Positions 1 through 13,595 of a stretch of DNA of 64,000 nt are shown piece by piece (position 1 is the stretch's first letter; every line of letters begins with the position of its first letter). Origin of the DNA: Tiliqua scincoides (Eukaryota > Chordata > Lepidosauria > Squamata > Scincidae); contig NC_089830.1 of the NCBI RefSeq assembly GCF_035046505.1, forward strand, positions 23,042,284 to 23,106,283, in the 5' to 3' direction. Below the pieces are notes generated by a model that saw only the letters and a list, made by a program, of their open reading frames with translations, did not search any database and had not been told where the DNA came from. A program made the position numbers and the translations under genes.

Positions 1-228
1 TCTCCCATCCAAGTACTAACCAGGCCTGACCATGCTTAGCTTCCAAGATCAGACAAGATCAGGAGATAGTGTTCAGTATAGGGAGATGGTTGGCAACCGT
101 CAGTCTCGAAAGACTATGGTATAAGCCTGCACCACCCAGTATTCCCAGGCGGTCTCCCATCCAGGTATTAACCAGGCCTGACCCTGCTTAGCTTCCGAGA
201 TCAGACGAGATTGGGCATTTACCAAGGG
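1..228 (-). repeat. Two 5S-rRNA-headed SINE copies in tandem
   Basis: On the minus strand, positions ~225 to ~91 read as 5S rRNA sequence (a close match to its internal promoter half, e.g. CCTGGTTA..TGGATGGGAGACCGCCTGGGAATAC). This is followed by a tail containing TTATACCATAGTCTTTCGAG and GGTTGCCAACC. A second, truncated 5S head lies at 1-88. The tail matches the 3' end of the LINE found at 7.7, 30.4 and 32.1 kb. It is a SINE3-like element, not a functional 5S gene, because the 5S body is incomplete and fused to the tail. Confidence 0.85.
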
Positions 229-1391
229 ACATTCACTGACCTTTTAAAAAACCATTTTCTTAACTGTTGAATCATCAGGAGGCAAACAGATGAAGAGCCA
301 AAATTTCAATATTTGTTGTTTTGGGGGCATTGGAAAGTATGAGAGCATCAAGTTCTCCCTTGGGGAGGGAGGTATTCTGCCATGGATGTCTCCTCCCTCA
401 TCTTCCACCAGGTGGGGCTATGCAAATTGGAACCATCACACCTTCCATGGGGGGACCTCCCCAGATCCACTCCTGCCTACCTAATCTGCAATAGCAAGAT
501 GGGGCATGGGCTGTGCTCTGTTCTTGGGGTATTTATTTTGGAGAGCATGTCTCTGGGAACAAGCAGGAAGGAGAAATTCAATCTAGGTGGTTGGGTTGGG
601 GAAGGAAGATGGCTGGGTATGTTCTGCCCAAGTAAGGGCATCTCGGGGAGCATGCAGTGGCCATTGCGAGCATGTTTTGAGGCACTAATGGAGGACAGAT
701 TAGGATAATGTTAGGGAAATCTGATAGCCTTGGGAAGGGACTAGCTTATTGGCCTAGGGATACATTTCACACTTGGGGTGCAGACGGTCCTGGGCTCAAA
801 GCGATGCACCAGAAAATGAAAGAGTTCCCATGTACTCTCAGACAGCACACTGTGCAACCACTTCGCTGAAGCTTGTAATGATCTGAGTCTAGCTGAGACT
901 TGGGTGGGAGACCGCCTCCAAACTCCCTATATCACCCTGACTTCCATGATGGCAGAAGGAGGGTGGAAGGGGTGTGTTTTGTAATACCATGTAAAGTAGA
1001 TGTTTCATCATGCAGGATAGTCTGTGGCATCTCCAGATGGAACTGGGTAAGAGCTCTGTCTCAGATACTGAGCTAGGTGGATCTGGCTCTGTGGAAAGCA
1101 GCCCCATCCAAAGGGTGGAGGTGGAGTTTTGGGGCCACTGATTCTTTCAAATGTTTCAGACCCATGTCCATCAACGAACAGAAAATACTGGCAGATAAGT
1201 TCATGTTTTCTTGCAAAGTTCTCTCTAGAAAGAGGGAACCTCCTGCAGACAACCGTTTTTACTCTTCCTGAGATGTTTGTTTGTCGCATCTGGTGGATGT
1301 AGTTGCCGTTTGATTTGTGGTGTTGCTCCTTTGGCCCCCTGCCTTAATCTGCACAGTTGATTCAGATGTCTTCTCTCTTCCCTCCCCAAAG
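229..1391 (+). other. PPP2R1A: PPP2R1A intron, 3' part
   Basis: This is intronic sequence before the first visible exon. No further PPP2R1A exon was found here: the upstream human exon sequence preceding VYAIREA is absent. Apart from the SINE at its left end it looks unique. It ends in a pyrimidine-rich tract (TCTTCTCTCTTCCCTCCCC) and AAG. Confidence 0.7.
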
Positions 1392-3248
<1,857 letters not shown>

Positions 3249-4605
3249 GCCCCAGGACCTGACTGTGTTAGTTCCATCCACTTGAGGCTATTGGACCGAT
3301 CCTGCCCACCCCGACCCCAGTGTTTCCTGCATGTGTATGACCAGTCCCTCCCCTTCAGATCCACATGGTGGTATTGGTCAGCAGCCGACTCTTGCCCCCC
3401 TCCCCATTTTCAGGAGCCCATCTCCTCTTGCTCTTAGCTCCATGTTCATACCTTCCTGGGCAGCTATGATATTCTCTCCCTAGTTTCCAGTTTTCTAGAG
3501 AGGTTCTGTTTTTTTTTTTCCACCAGGAGGCAGCAGCCTCCTGTTCTGCACCCTGGCATAGCAGCCCTTGAAAACTCACACTTCGCACGACTTAATGTGA
3601 ACTTTTTTTTTTTGTGGGGTGGGGCAGAGAAGGGGCCACAGCCTGCTACTTTCAGCGCCCCAACAACCGTTCAGCTGCAGTTTGCGTGATAGAGCCCCAC
3701 AGTGTAGCTGTGCATGAAGTATTAATTGGCCTTTTTCCCAATTGCTTCTGTAATTCTTTCCCCTAACACACAACACTAATTCATGCCCAGCGTTCCTCTT
3801 TTCACTGTTTTATTTAACACCCAGTGATCTGACGAAGCGTTGGGTGCAAAATCGGTAGCCAGGCAGAATCTTGGCTCAAATTCTAACACAGCAGAGCCCG
3901 TGCACCCTCGAGGGGTGGATAAACCCACTTCCTGAAATAACTTGATCTAGTTAGTGGTATTAAGTTTGAGCTGTCTTTACTGTTCATGTGCCTAATGAAC
4001 GTCTACCCCACTGCTCCCAGTTACATAGCATTGGCAGCCCCCTTGGCTGGAGAGTGGAGTCATCTGTAGGTAGTGGGAAAGTGAGCCCATGGAAGAGAAC
4101 CTTAGTGGAGGGTGTAAAAATCTGCCTCTTCTGGCCAAACGCATAGTCATGCATTTACTGTTTATGTCAACAGTTGGCCCTTGCTGAACTTGGGCGGGGG
4201 GGGGGGGTTGCTTGGACAATATGGGAAATTAATGACTCTAGTAATGATTGGATCACCCTGTGGGTGTGCAAACCCAGTGGAACTTCCAGTTTCTATCATG
4301 TGACTAAGCAAATTGGACAAAGTTCTCTTTCGTGCCCCCACCTCAAATTTTATCCCACTTGCCTCCTGCCCCCTCTGTCTTTTAAAAATTTATTCCCACT
4401 GCTGTACAATGCAAGAACCACAAAGGCAGAAAAGCAAGTGTGTGTTGGAACGACTTCCTTCTAACCCAGGCACACTCATTCACACACACACGTACCCTCT
4501 GTTAGTGGCATGTCATTTTAAAACTGTTGGATTCTTTTTGTGTGTAGACTTGTTTTGTTTTTTGTTTTTCCTCTCTGATTAATAAAATGCTCGATCGTTG
4601 TTGAG
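3249..4605 (+). other. PPP2R1A: PPP2R1A 3' UTR with poly(A) signal
   Basis: This is sequence from the PPP2R1A stop to an AATAAA at 4581-4586, followed by a G/T-rich stretch (GTTGTTGAGTGTCC) that suits cleavage near 4600-4605. It holds short T and G homopolymers but no recognisable transposon, unlike the DNA on either side. That supports it being a retained exon. The exact end is inferred. Confidence 0.75.
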
Positions 4606-7551
4606 TGTCCTGTCACTGTGGGGTGGAAGGAGGGGAAAGGGAGCTGGGGCAAGGAGCTTTTTGATTTGGTGAAATGGAAAGCTTTTAAGGAGAGACTGTT
4701 TCATGGGCAGGAATAGGAACACAAGAGTGCAATTTCACAGCCCTGCATCGCTTCAGTAGGGTATTGTGCAGGAGACCTTCCCAAAGGGTTGTTCCTAAGT
4801 GTGAATCAAAGATCTTGTGCAGGCAAGTAGAAAGTTGGGGCCAAATTCTATCCAAGTTTCCACTCCTGGTGTAGTGGGGTGTGTGCTGCATCTTGGGGTG
4901 AGAGAGTAATTATGGAGGCTTCCACAAAGTAAGGGAGCATTTGTTCCCTTGCCTTAGGGCTGCACCGCAGCTGCACCAGCCCTGGAAGGTTGGATAGGAT
5001 TGGACCCTTATGCTGGGTCAGGCATGGCAGTGTTGCTATTGTCATCTTGAAGCTGGGATGGTATCACAGTTTGGGAGTTGGACATGGAAGATCCAGGTTC
5101 AGATCCCTGCTCAGCTATGAAACTTCCTGGATGACCTTGGGCCTGTCTCTCTCACCTACTTCACAGGCTTGTGAAGCCAAAAAGATGGAAGGAACCATGG
5201 ACACCACCCTCAGCTCCTTGGAGAAGTGGTAGTATAAAATGTGAAAAATTTTGCCATGAGGTTCAGTGCTGTGCAATCAAAACAGTAACCAGGGCTAGAG
5301 CTCCTAGATGAGATGCATCTTTGAGATTTTAGCTTTGGAGGGACTGCTTTTGGCCAAGCTCCCTCTCCTACCCCAACAAAAAATCTTCAGTAAATTCTCT
5401 CATCTCTGTGTCCTCTCTTTAAAAACTGGAGCTTGCTCTTTCTTCCCCCTTCCTGTTCCTTCTCTTTCCAGTTGGACTTGGAAGGGAAGAGTTGATTCAC
5501 AACAGGAAAAAAGGGGGGGGGCCTTGGGCTGCCGACTTGCCCGCTCCTTTTACTTGGGGGTGGGTCCCATGTTGCAGCTTGAGATGAGCCCTAGCTGGAT
5601 ACCACTTCTAGAACTGAAGCTTGAATCAAATGATTTCTCATCTACGGTACACAGCCGCATGCTCTTCTTGAACATCCTTGTCTAAAGTGCATCCCACTTT
5701 ATCTAGTGAATCAAACCCAGATAATTACTTGCTTCCTCCTATATACTGTCTGCCAGACAGCTTAATTATCTTTCATGCTTCCTTTTTATTCCGTTGCTCT
5801 TCTAGACAGAATTGTTCCGAATGCTTGAAAACAGCTCAACAATGGAGTCCAAAGAAAGGCCCTGCCTGCTGCAGTATTTTGAAGGATGAGGCCGAGATGC
5901 TCGCTGGGGAGTGGAGTGGAACTTCAGCCCCCTTTCAGAACTTGTCAGGACTTGGATGTCTGATGGGAGGGGAGCCTGCAGTGTGTATTTACAAAGCACT
6001 TTTTCTGAGTCTCCAGCTGTGTGCTTTCCTTTAGTAAATATTCACTGCATCTCACATCTCCTGGGAAAGTGGCAAGAGCCGTTCTGGAGACAAATTGGCT
6101 CCTTTGGCTTGGGGCCTTTGATAGCAACTAATATTCCCTGGTGTTTCTACATCTGAAAACCTCATGTATTCAATCTCCATTGTGTATTCCAGTCATGCTT
6201 TTGACAGGTTGCTTGGGGAAACGACCGCACGCATGAAAATTTACAAGTGGTGCCAATGTCATTGTTAGCCCTAATGAAAGAACCTGGCAATAATGCAGTG
6301 GGGCTTAATTTATTGACATCTGCCTGCAGAAATGCACGTTAATTAAGATTTAAGCCAAGCAACTGGTCTAGATGAGAGTGTTGGAGGGTTGGTGTTGGCA
6401 ACCTGGGAGGGGGTGATTTGACTAAGAGGATCAAAAGTGAGAGGAATGGGATGGGGGCTGTTGCATCAACAGCCTGGGTCCAACAGCTGGAGCATGAGAA
6501 CTGGCCACATGCAAAGTGGCTTTTGTAACAGTCTGGAATGGGGGGGGTAGACCTTTCACATTAGATGACCAGACTCTTGGGGAGCCCTGGCGCTTTCCAT
6601 ATTAAAAATAGCCTTTCTGAATTGAAACCCCCTTCCGTGAAGATTGCCTTGCTAGAGCCAGGTCAATCAAATAAGAGGGCTGGGATTTATGTGGTGCATC
6701 TTAAGTGTCCCAAGCACACAGGCTAAGGTTCCTGCAAGGTAGGCTGGTACAATCACTCTGGATCGTGTGTTAGTGAAAGACTGGTGATTTGCTAGAGGCC
6801 ATCTACAGCAAGGAAGAGCAGAAGATGGAACTGGGTCCATTTTGGATTGCTGCCAGCCTATTTCCACTCTTCAGCGGGAGAATTAGTGAGGGTGCCTGCT
6901 AAGCTGCTTCTCCCCTCCCCCTTTTTTGAATTAAAAAAGGTGGGACTGGAACAGAAGCAAAGGAGAAGAGAGTGGTGGGCTAGAGTGTTGACGAGGAAGT
7001 GTACAATTTTTCTGACCCTCTAGCTCACCACACTTCTCTCTGCTCTATTTCCTTTTTTTTTTTTTTTTTTTTTAAAAAGGGGGGGGAGTGTATTTAATAG
7101 ACAAGAACATGCAAGAGAAACCAAGAAAGAAACCAAGGAATTGAGCTGGGCCAAATTAAGGTTGTACTGTTTCCTTGACGTATTCATTCTGGGCACCTCC
7201 GGGTAACCACAAGGAAGTAGTTCCACCTTTTTGAACTCTTGTAGGAAGGCAGCTCTACGTATCCCTCTGAATCTGAACTGTATTCCAGTCACAAACCAGA
7301 ACATAGAGACTGGGAAAGGTATGCACGAGCTGAAAGCCTGCAGTGCAACCTTGTGAGACCCCTGTCTTGACTGACCTTTGTATGACCACAGACACAGGTT
7401 CAATGTGTCTTAAGCATCATCTTGCCATTGGGCTCCATTGATGATCTTCTATCACAGTAGTGAACAGACCAGTTTCATAACCCGTTTCTGCCCAGCCCAC
7501 AGGTGTACACATTTGATCCCTGTTGTGTACATGCAATGTTGGGTAGAAATG
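4606..7551. other. Intergenic region after PPP2R1A
   Basis: No coding exon was recognised. Contents: a degenerate MITE of the GGGCGCAATCCTAA family at ~4842-5010; a tRNA-type SINE at ~5047-5245; a T-tract at ~7050-7072; and a complex, non-repetitive stretch at 6180-6365 that could be a conserved non-coding element. Short open frames at 5308-5685 and 5678-6034 show no family resemblance. Confidence 0.6.
5047..5245 (+). repeat. tRNA-type SINE (Sauria-like)
   Basis: The body contains GATCCAGGTTCAGATCCCTG (a B-box-like stretch), CCTTGGGC and CACCCTCAGCTCCTTGGAG. The same body occurs on the minus strand at 15320-15545, 22285-22550 and 33610-33755. The family name is inferred from general resemblance to squamate SINEs. 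Confidence 0.6.
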
Positions 7552-7559
7552 GCTTAAGT

Positions 7560-8199
7560 CAGTGTTTCTCAAACTGTGGGTTGTGAGCCCATTTTAGGTG
7601 GGTCCCTAGTCATTTCAATATTTTATTTTTAATGTTTTAGACATGATGCTATCATGGCATGTGACTATTTGGGCTGTACTTTTAACAGGCTACTTGTTGG
7701 CAACCTTCAGTCTCAGAAGACTATGGTATCATGCTCTGGATGGTGGTTCTGGCACAGCATCTAGTGTGGCTGAAAAGGCCGATTCGGGAGTGACAATCCC
7801 TTCCGCACTGGGAGCAAGTGTAGTGTGTCCCTGGTCTGTCTCCCTGGCTGTGGGCCTTCCTTCTTTGCCTCTTTGCCTCATCCTGTTGGCCAAGTGTCTC
7901 TTCAAACTGGCCAAAGAGGTCTGGTCCAACAAGAAGCTGACGGAACATACCAAGATCCAGGTCTACAGAGCTTGCATCCTGAGTACACTTCTGTACTGCA
8001 GCGAGTCATGGACTCTTTGCTCACAGGCTACTATGTATATTCTTTTAACAAAGATAGTAAATGGGACTTACTCCACAGTATGTGGGTAGGATTGCAGCCT
8101 AGGATTGTTAAAAATTTTCCTGCTTGATGATGTAATTTCTGGTTATGACGTCACTTGTAGTCCTGACATATTTTTGTTCTAAAAGTTTGAGTACCACTG
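7560..8199. mobile_element. hAT MITE carrying a nested LINE insertion
   Basis: Its termini are CAGTGTTTCTCAAAC and GTTTGAGTACCACTG, flanked by a perfect 8-bp TSD GCTTAAGT (7552-7559 and 8200-8207). Family members lie at 11589-11954, 18779-19101 and 60095-60724. The element is interrupted at 7695-8022 by a LINE. Confidence 0.85.
7695..8022. mobile_element. Twin-primed LINE insertion (inverted 5' part)
   Basis: Positions 7695-7914 are the minus-strand 3' end of the LINE, carrying its C-terminal zinc-finger-like coding region and the tail ending GGTTGCCAACA. Positions ~7913-8020 are a plus-strand reverse-transcriptase piece (KIQVYRACILSTLLYCSESW). A 10-bp TSD ACAGGCTACT flanks it at 7685-7694 and 8023-8032. 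Opposite orientations within one TSD pair are the signature of twin priming. Confidence 0.85.
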
Positions 8200-8207
8200 G
8201 CTTAAGT

Positions 8208-10017
8208 GGTCCTGGGAGTGCCGTAGGAACCAAGTGGATGAAGCATGCTGTGTGGTTTATCCAAGCACAATGTATTAGCATATCTAGAAGACCAATCTGA
8301 TTTCATTAAGCAGGCTGAAAGCGGAGCTTTTTTCTCTTCTCAGTGGGGACCAAAGTGTGCTGGAAGGAGTGGTACAATTTCTGGAAATGAGGTCGCAGTA
8401 TAACAACCCCAGTGTCCTTTTTAACACTGATCCATTATCCCTTAACTGTTTTTATAAAGAGGTCCGGAGTTTGCATTTTGAACATTTAAAATGCAAGGGT
8501 GAGATCCCTAAAGATTCCCTTTTAGTGGAATGTACAGCTGGAGGCTGACCTTTGCCGTTCTATTCTCAGTAGCCAAGATGAGCGGAAATGGAAAAGCTCG
8601 GACGGGATGCTGAATGTAGCCAATTGCACTTCTCGTACTTCTGAAAAGAGACCCTGGAGAGCTCAGAGTATGGTGGGCTTCGTAGGAGGTCTGGACTGAT
8701 GGTTGAACTGTTGCTACTGCTTGAAGAGCTACGCAGGAGAATCAGTGGTTGTGTTTTTGGATGGGAGAGGGAATGCCAGGCTCTGACAAGCTGCAGTACC
8801 CGTTGTGGCAGGATGGAGTCGCTGTTGAGCTGATTAGCTAATTAGGCTTGATTTATGATTGACTTGATGGCACACAACCAGAGGAGGTAGCCATACCATG
8901 AAGGCTGAGGGTTCTGTGATTTTTAAAAACCCCATTGAAAAATAGTGGTTTAGACTTGCCTGCCCATGTAAACCCCTTGATAGCTGTCTAAACAACAGAG
9001 AAAGGTGGTATGTGTGTATGTATGTATATTCCTTGCCCTTCTTAGGGAAAAGGGGTGCATCAGTGACAGATTGCCTGCTCTTGAATGCACAAGGGCCTAT
9101 GTTCAAACCCTGCCATGTCCAAGAAGTGTTGAGAAAAACCCATGCCTGTGAGACCCTGAAGAGCAACAGCCAATCGGCTGATGAGATCCCGCGGGGCATA
9201 ATTCCACTTCCTAGACTGCAAAACGGGTGCAATCTTAAAACTCCTAAAAGAGACATTCTGGTAGCATCTTTTATTTCCTCGATGCTGTTCCTTCCCTGAG
9301 TGATCTGTATATCCAGGGCAGATGATATTGGGCTTGATTTCCTGTTTAGATGAGCACACTGGAGGCTTGTGGTGTCTTTCTATCATTTGTTTTATTTACA
9401 AATATGCAAGCAGAGCTTTGCCAAAGGCGGAAGGGAGACACTCTCACAAGGCAACAGATAAACAATGCATGAGAGGCTTGGCACCCCAAGATACCTGACT
9501 CAGTGCCATGCAGTGCATTCACTTTATGTGCCTGCTTGAACTGAAAAACTGCTCTCACACACGCATCAGGCGCATAACTGTGCACTTGTCTTAGGTACCC
9601 TCTTCCTGCTCCAAACGTGGCTCCGGAATGATCGATGCAAGACCCTGAACAGCTGTTAAAGGAACATTAACGCTGTTTTGTTAAAGCCATGGGGCCCTTG
9701 CTCTAGGGCTGGGCAAGAGATCATGTGCAATAGATAAACACAAGATGTACAATACGAGGAGTACAAGGCATCCTGAGGAATTGGAGACCCAGCTGTCTGC
9801 TCAGGATCTCTCCTCAGGAATGGAGCAGTGAGGCTGGAGGAATGTCTAGCAGCCTGTGGGGAGGAAAGGTGGGGCTGTTGAGAGACAAGAATAATTGCCT
9901 TCCACCCACAGGCACATGCATGCGCACACTGCAGCATGCGAGATGAGGCAGAGCGTTGGGTTCAAAGCACTGTTATATCATGAGCCATTCCTAAACAAAA
10001 CAAAACAAAAACACATA
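8208..10017. other. Intergenic, no recognised gene
   Basis: No exon, RNA gene or clear repeat was recognised. Short frames, for example at 8834-9256 on the minus strand, have no family resemblance. Confidence 0.5.
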
Positions 10018-10025
10018 CCCTAGAG

Positions 10026-10346
10026 CAGGGGTCTCCAAACTCTTTGGCCAGAGGGCTGCATCAAATATCTGACATGGTGTTGAGGGCCGGAAAAAAATAT
10101 TTAAATATAAAATTGATATAAATACATTAGAGATGGAACTTAGATGAGTGAATAAATGAATGAGTGGGCTCATTCATTCAACCTCTCTGCCCTTAGAACA
10201 CCCTCCAGACGCAACCAGAGCACAGCTCCAGTCATGTTCGGCCAAGTAGACCACAGGCTTTCGGGGCACAAGAGGCTGGCCGCGGGCCAGATAGAGCCTT
10301 GCCATGGGCCGCATCTGGCCCCCAGGCTGGGGCTTGGAGACCCCTG
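10026..10346. mobile_element. hAT MITE, CAGGGGTCTCCAAA family
   Basis: Termini CAGGGGTCTCCAAAC and CTTGGAGACCCCTG form inverted repeats. A perfect 8-bp TSD CCCTAGAG lies at 10018-10025 and 10347-10354. Confidence 0.85.
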
Positions 10347-10354
10347 CCCTAGAG

Positions 10355-11580
10355 CCATAGGTTTATGGTACACCTTTGGCAAGGGCTGCTGTGACACTGT
10401 CAGTATTGTTCGTGTAAACCCCGTTTCCATCCTCTGAGGACTGTCTGTCTCTGCAGAGAAAACACAGTCTGTCTTCTATCCTTGGATGTGGAAACCAACT
10501 CTGGGACCCTGAAGCTTCTTGCACTTGGTGCAAGATCTGCTTGCTCCATGCCAAGGTGCTGCCCACAGACCTGTTCAGCAGATACCTCTGCTGCTGAGCT
10601 GGGCACCAATCACTTTAGCCTTCTGTTGAATTGTCTGATTTTTGTATCCTGGCAAAATAAACCTGCTTTTGTTGACAAGTGTTGGTTAGACGATAGATGG
10701 TCCCTAAGTAACTTGCAGTGATTCTGGCTGAGAATTAAGGCTGAAGGAGGGGAAGTGGAGAAGGGAAGTGGTGCAAAGGGAGTCTTTATGCGCTTCCAAA
10801 AAGAGGATGTGGTCGGACTTCCAGAGGTCACACAGTCAGTGAACAACATTTGATGTGGACTTGCACACTTCATCCGTGGGACATCTCATCAGCCGTCCTT
10901 TTACAACAATCAAGTTTCTAGCTCTCGTGATTGAAGAAAAAAAATCAACACATTGGGAGATTTAACAGCTGAGCTATAGGTGTGGTCATGCCCTTACTGG
11001 TTACAGGGGACCCCCCCTTCCACCTTTAGATGGAAATCCGTTCAAGTTATAGTCTCCATCCCTTATCTACAGTACAGTAGAGACAGGTACAGGCAGACAG
11101 GCGCAAGGGCTACAATCCTTTGGATGTTCTCCTGGATCTACGAAGCTGCTTCCTATCGAGTCAGGCTACCGGTTCATCTAACTCAGTATTAAATACACTA
11201 ATAGGAAGTAGTTCTGGATTTTTCTCTTGAAAAAAGAAAAAAAATGGAGATGTCAGGAATCGAACTCGGGACTTTCTTCAGGCAGAGCCGCAGCCTTTGG
11301 TTGCTCAAGCCCCATTGAAGTGAATGGGATCTGTGCGTACTCCTAACACATCTCCTGTTTATTTCTGTGGAGTTGGTGCAGGCAACTTCCTCAAGGGGTT
11401 GGGACCTGTCCTAAATGGCTTGAGTTGGGCCTGAACCCTGAGACTCTACTGTCAGGGCCAGCCTTTCAGTGTGGAGGAGTGAGCTGGCAAATATTGAATG
11501 TCATTAAATACTGGCTCAGTGTTTATTTTAATGTATGGAACGGGGTCCATGTGTGTCAAGCCAGCCTTCATCACTGTTTC
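10355..11580. other. Intergenic with SINE/CR1 scraps
   Basis: Fragments only: a CR1-like piece near 11130-11192, and a tRNA-type B-box (reverse complement GAGTTCGATTCCTG) near 11255-11280. No gene was recognised. Confidence 0.45.
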
Positions 11581-11588
11581 CAATGTAG

Positions 11589-11954
11589 CAATGTTTCTCA
11601 AACTGTGAGTCGGGACCCACTAGGTGGGTTGCGAGCCAATTTCAGGTGGGTCTCCATTCATTTCAACATTTTGTTTTTAATAGATTAGACTTGATGCTAT
11701 CCTGGTATGTGACTGCATTTGGGGAAATGTGACAAACGTATACTTTGAACAAGCTACTATGTATATTGTTTTAACAATGATAGTCAATGGGACTTACTCC
11801 TGGGTAACTGTTGGCAGGATTACAGTCTAGGATTGTTAAAAATTTTCCTGCTTGATGATGTCACTTCTGGTCATGACATCACTTCCGGTGGGTTTTGATA
11901 GATTCTCATTCTCAAAAGTGGGTCCCGGTACTAAAAAGTGTGTGAGTACCACTG
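11589..11954. mobile_element. hAT MITE, CAGTGGTTCTCAAAC family
   Basis: It starts CAATGTTTCTCAAACTG and ends GTGTGAGTACCACTG. A perfect 8-bp TSD CAATGTAG lies at 11581-11588 and 11955-11962. The interior carries the TTTAACAATGATAGTCAATG block shared with the copies at 7560, 18779 and 60095. Confidence 0.85.
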
Positions 11955-11962
11955 CAATGTAG

Positions 11963-12628
11963 GATAGAAATCTAGGTAGGGGTGGAGCTCTCCTTAACAA
12001 CTGCATATGCTCAATGAGGCTTATTCCCAACAATGTGTGCTTATGACTGCAACCTGATTTGGTGATGAAGCAAAAAAAAGTCTGTTGATGAGCGCTGAGA
12101 AGCCCCCCCCCCCATGGGCAGAGCTCTCTGCGCACGTACAGAAATTCTGTAATCACACTACACAAGAGTAGACTTTGGGTATCTGTTTTCCTGGGAATCT
12201 CAGCTTTTGTTGTAAAAGAGAAAATCAAGCTTCTAGCCCTTATGCTGACAAAAAATCATGCTGAAAAGGGGTGGAAAATTTTAGGAGGAAAAGTTGAGGA
12301 TCCCAGAGGGAGAGGCCGAGCAAGACTTTCAGGTGTCAGAAATGAAGGTGTCTACCTGTGCCTTTCCTATTTCCTTGTCTCTTCTTTAATTAGCTGAAGC
12401 AGAATAAAGTATGAACAGTGAGAGGCTAAATTTCTGAATGAACACAAATCACAGCATTTGGCCAGTGATGGCACAATCTTACCAGCATTTGGTGCACAAT
12501 TTTTTGTTTTAAACGCACAGTGTACATGATGGATCTGCCTGGTGGGTTCTCGCCTCATCCCAGCAGGGCAGCTCCTGCTAAGAGCACAATGGAGCAAGTC
12601 AGTGGACCGGCACATCCTGTGCCTTCTA
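11963..12628. other. 3' flank of the minus-strand GPCR
   Basis: This stretch should hold the 3' UTR of the receptor gene on the minus strand. I found no convincing AATAAA in minus orientation and no repeat beyond a short C-tract at ~12103. Confidence 0.4.
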
Positions 12629-13591
12629 TCAGACATTGGCGGCAATTGGTACTTCCTCAAAAGCCGACCTGAAGACCTGCAACAGGGACCTCCTCACCAC
12701 ATCCTGGAACTCTTGCCCTGCAAAGACATAGAGCAGAGGGTTGATGCAGCTGTTGAACATGGCCAGGCACTTGGAGAGGGGGATGGCCACCAGGCGCACA
12801 GCATCTGGAACGATATCCACAGAGATCCTGGCCAAAGCCAGGGCGTGGTAGGGCAGCCAGCAGAGAAAGAAGCAGAAGATCACCCTGGTGACCACCAGCA
12901 GAGGCCTGCTGGACTTGTTGAGCTTCTTCTTGTGCATGGTCACCACCAGGATGGTATAGGAGATGGAGATAACCAGAAGGGGGAGGAGGAACTGGTAGAG
13001 AAAGATGCAAATGGTGAGGACTTCGGCTTCCTGCCAGTCCTGAAAGATGTCCAGGTTGTTGCAGGAGCTCCGGTTGTTCATCTCCACTGAGACCTCGGAG
13101 AAGAAGTAGGAGCTGGGAACGAAGAAGGCCAAGGAGAGGAACCAGAGGAACCCACAAGCCATCCACATTAGCCGTGGAGTGCGGTAGTTCTGGCACCAAA
13201 CAGGTGCCACCACAAGAACACAGCGGTCCACGCTAATGCAACTGAGCAGAAGCACTCCACTGCACAGGCTCAGCCCAAAAAGGCAGTTGGCCACCTTGCA
13301 AGCCACCGAACCAAAGGGCCAATGCAGATCCAAGGCCAAGTTCAGCACCGTGACAAAGATCAAGGAGGTGGATGCCAAGTCGGCCAAGGCCAAGTTGAAG
13401 AACCAGACTGTGTTGGACGTCCAGCGGAGCTTCCAGCTGATGACCCACAGCACGACCCCATTGCCAGTCACACCAGCCAAGAAGATGATACTGAAGACCA
13501 CCGCGGTGGTGACCTTCACAGCAGTGTGAGCTGAGGTTTCCCCAAAGAGCAGAGGGGATGAGGTGTCATTGGCTGCTGGGATTGTTGACAT
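12629..13591 (-). CDS. Chemoattractant class A GPCR, C5aR/FPR-like
   Basis: This is a 320-residue seven-transmembrane receptor, intact, with its coding region in one exon. Landmarks: TM1 ~28-52 with GNGVVL; TM2 LALAD (~67-71); WPFG at 91-94; Cys98, the expected partner of Cys177 in loop 2; DRC at 122-124 in place of DRY; VWCQNYR at 131-137; CWLPYH in TM6 (~244-249); NPLLY at 284-288; a short tail with GQEFQDVVRRSL. The WCQN.R..L.W.AC block and the AGQEFQ tail resemble C5a receptors. DRC and the location beside PPP2R1A resemble FPR, GPR32 and PTGDR2. Such receptors couple through Gi to leukocyte chemotaxis. Sequons at N8 and N173. An acceptor (TTGACAG) ends at 13596, four bases before the ATG, so a non-coding upstream exon is expected. 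The ligand cannot be read from sequence. Confidence 0.85.
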   Translation of the reverse strand: MSTIPAANDTSSPLLFGETSAHTAVKVTTAVVFSIIFLAGVTGNGVVLWVISWKLRWTSNTVWFFNLALADLASTSLIFVTVLNLALDLHWPFGSVACKVANCLFGLSLCSGVLLLSCISVDRCVLVVAPVWCQNYRTPRLMWMACGFLWFLSLAFFVPSSYFFSEVSVEMNNRSSCNNLDIFQDWQEAEVLTICIFLYQFLLPLLVISISYTILVVTMHKKKLNKSSRPLLVVTRVIFCFFLCWLPYHALALARISVDIVPDAVRLVAIPLSKCLAMFNSCINPLLYVFAGQEFQDVVRRSLLQVFRSAFEEVPIAANV

Positions 13592-13595
13592 CTCC

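Noticed and set aside
1-228. Functional 5S rRNA genes
   Set aside because: 5S-like sequence is partial and fused to a LINE-type tail, as in the copy at 23820. It is a SINE head.
382-708. 108-residue open frame as an extra PPP2R1A exon
   Set aside because: It has no HEAT-repeat pattern and no resemblance to the PPP2R1A sequence expected upstream of 1392.
7643-8089. 148-residue open frame as a novel membrane protein
   Set aside because: It reads across the two inverted halves of a LINE and the surrounding MITE.
12542-13090. 182-residue plus-strand open frame
   Set aside because: It is the antisense shadow of the minus-strand receptor, with no domain of its own.
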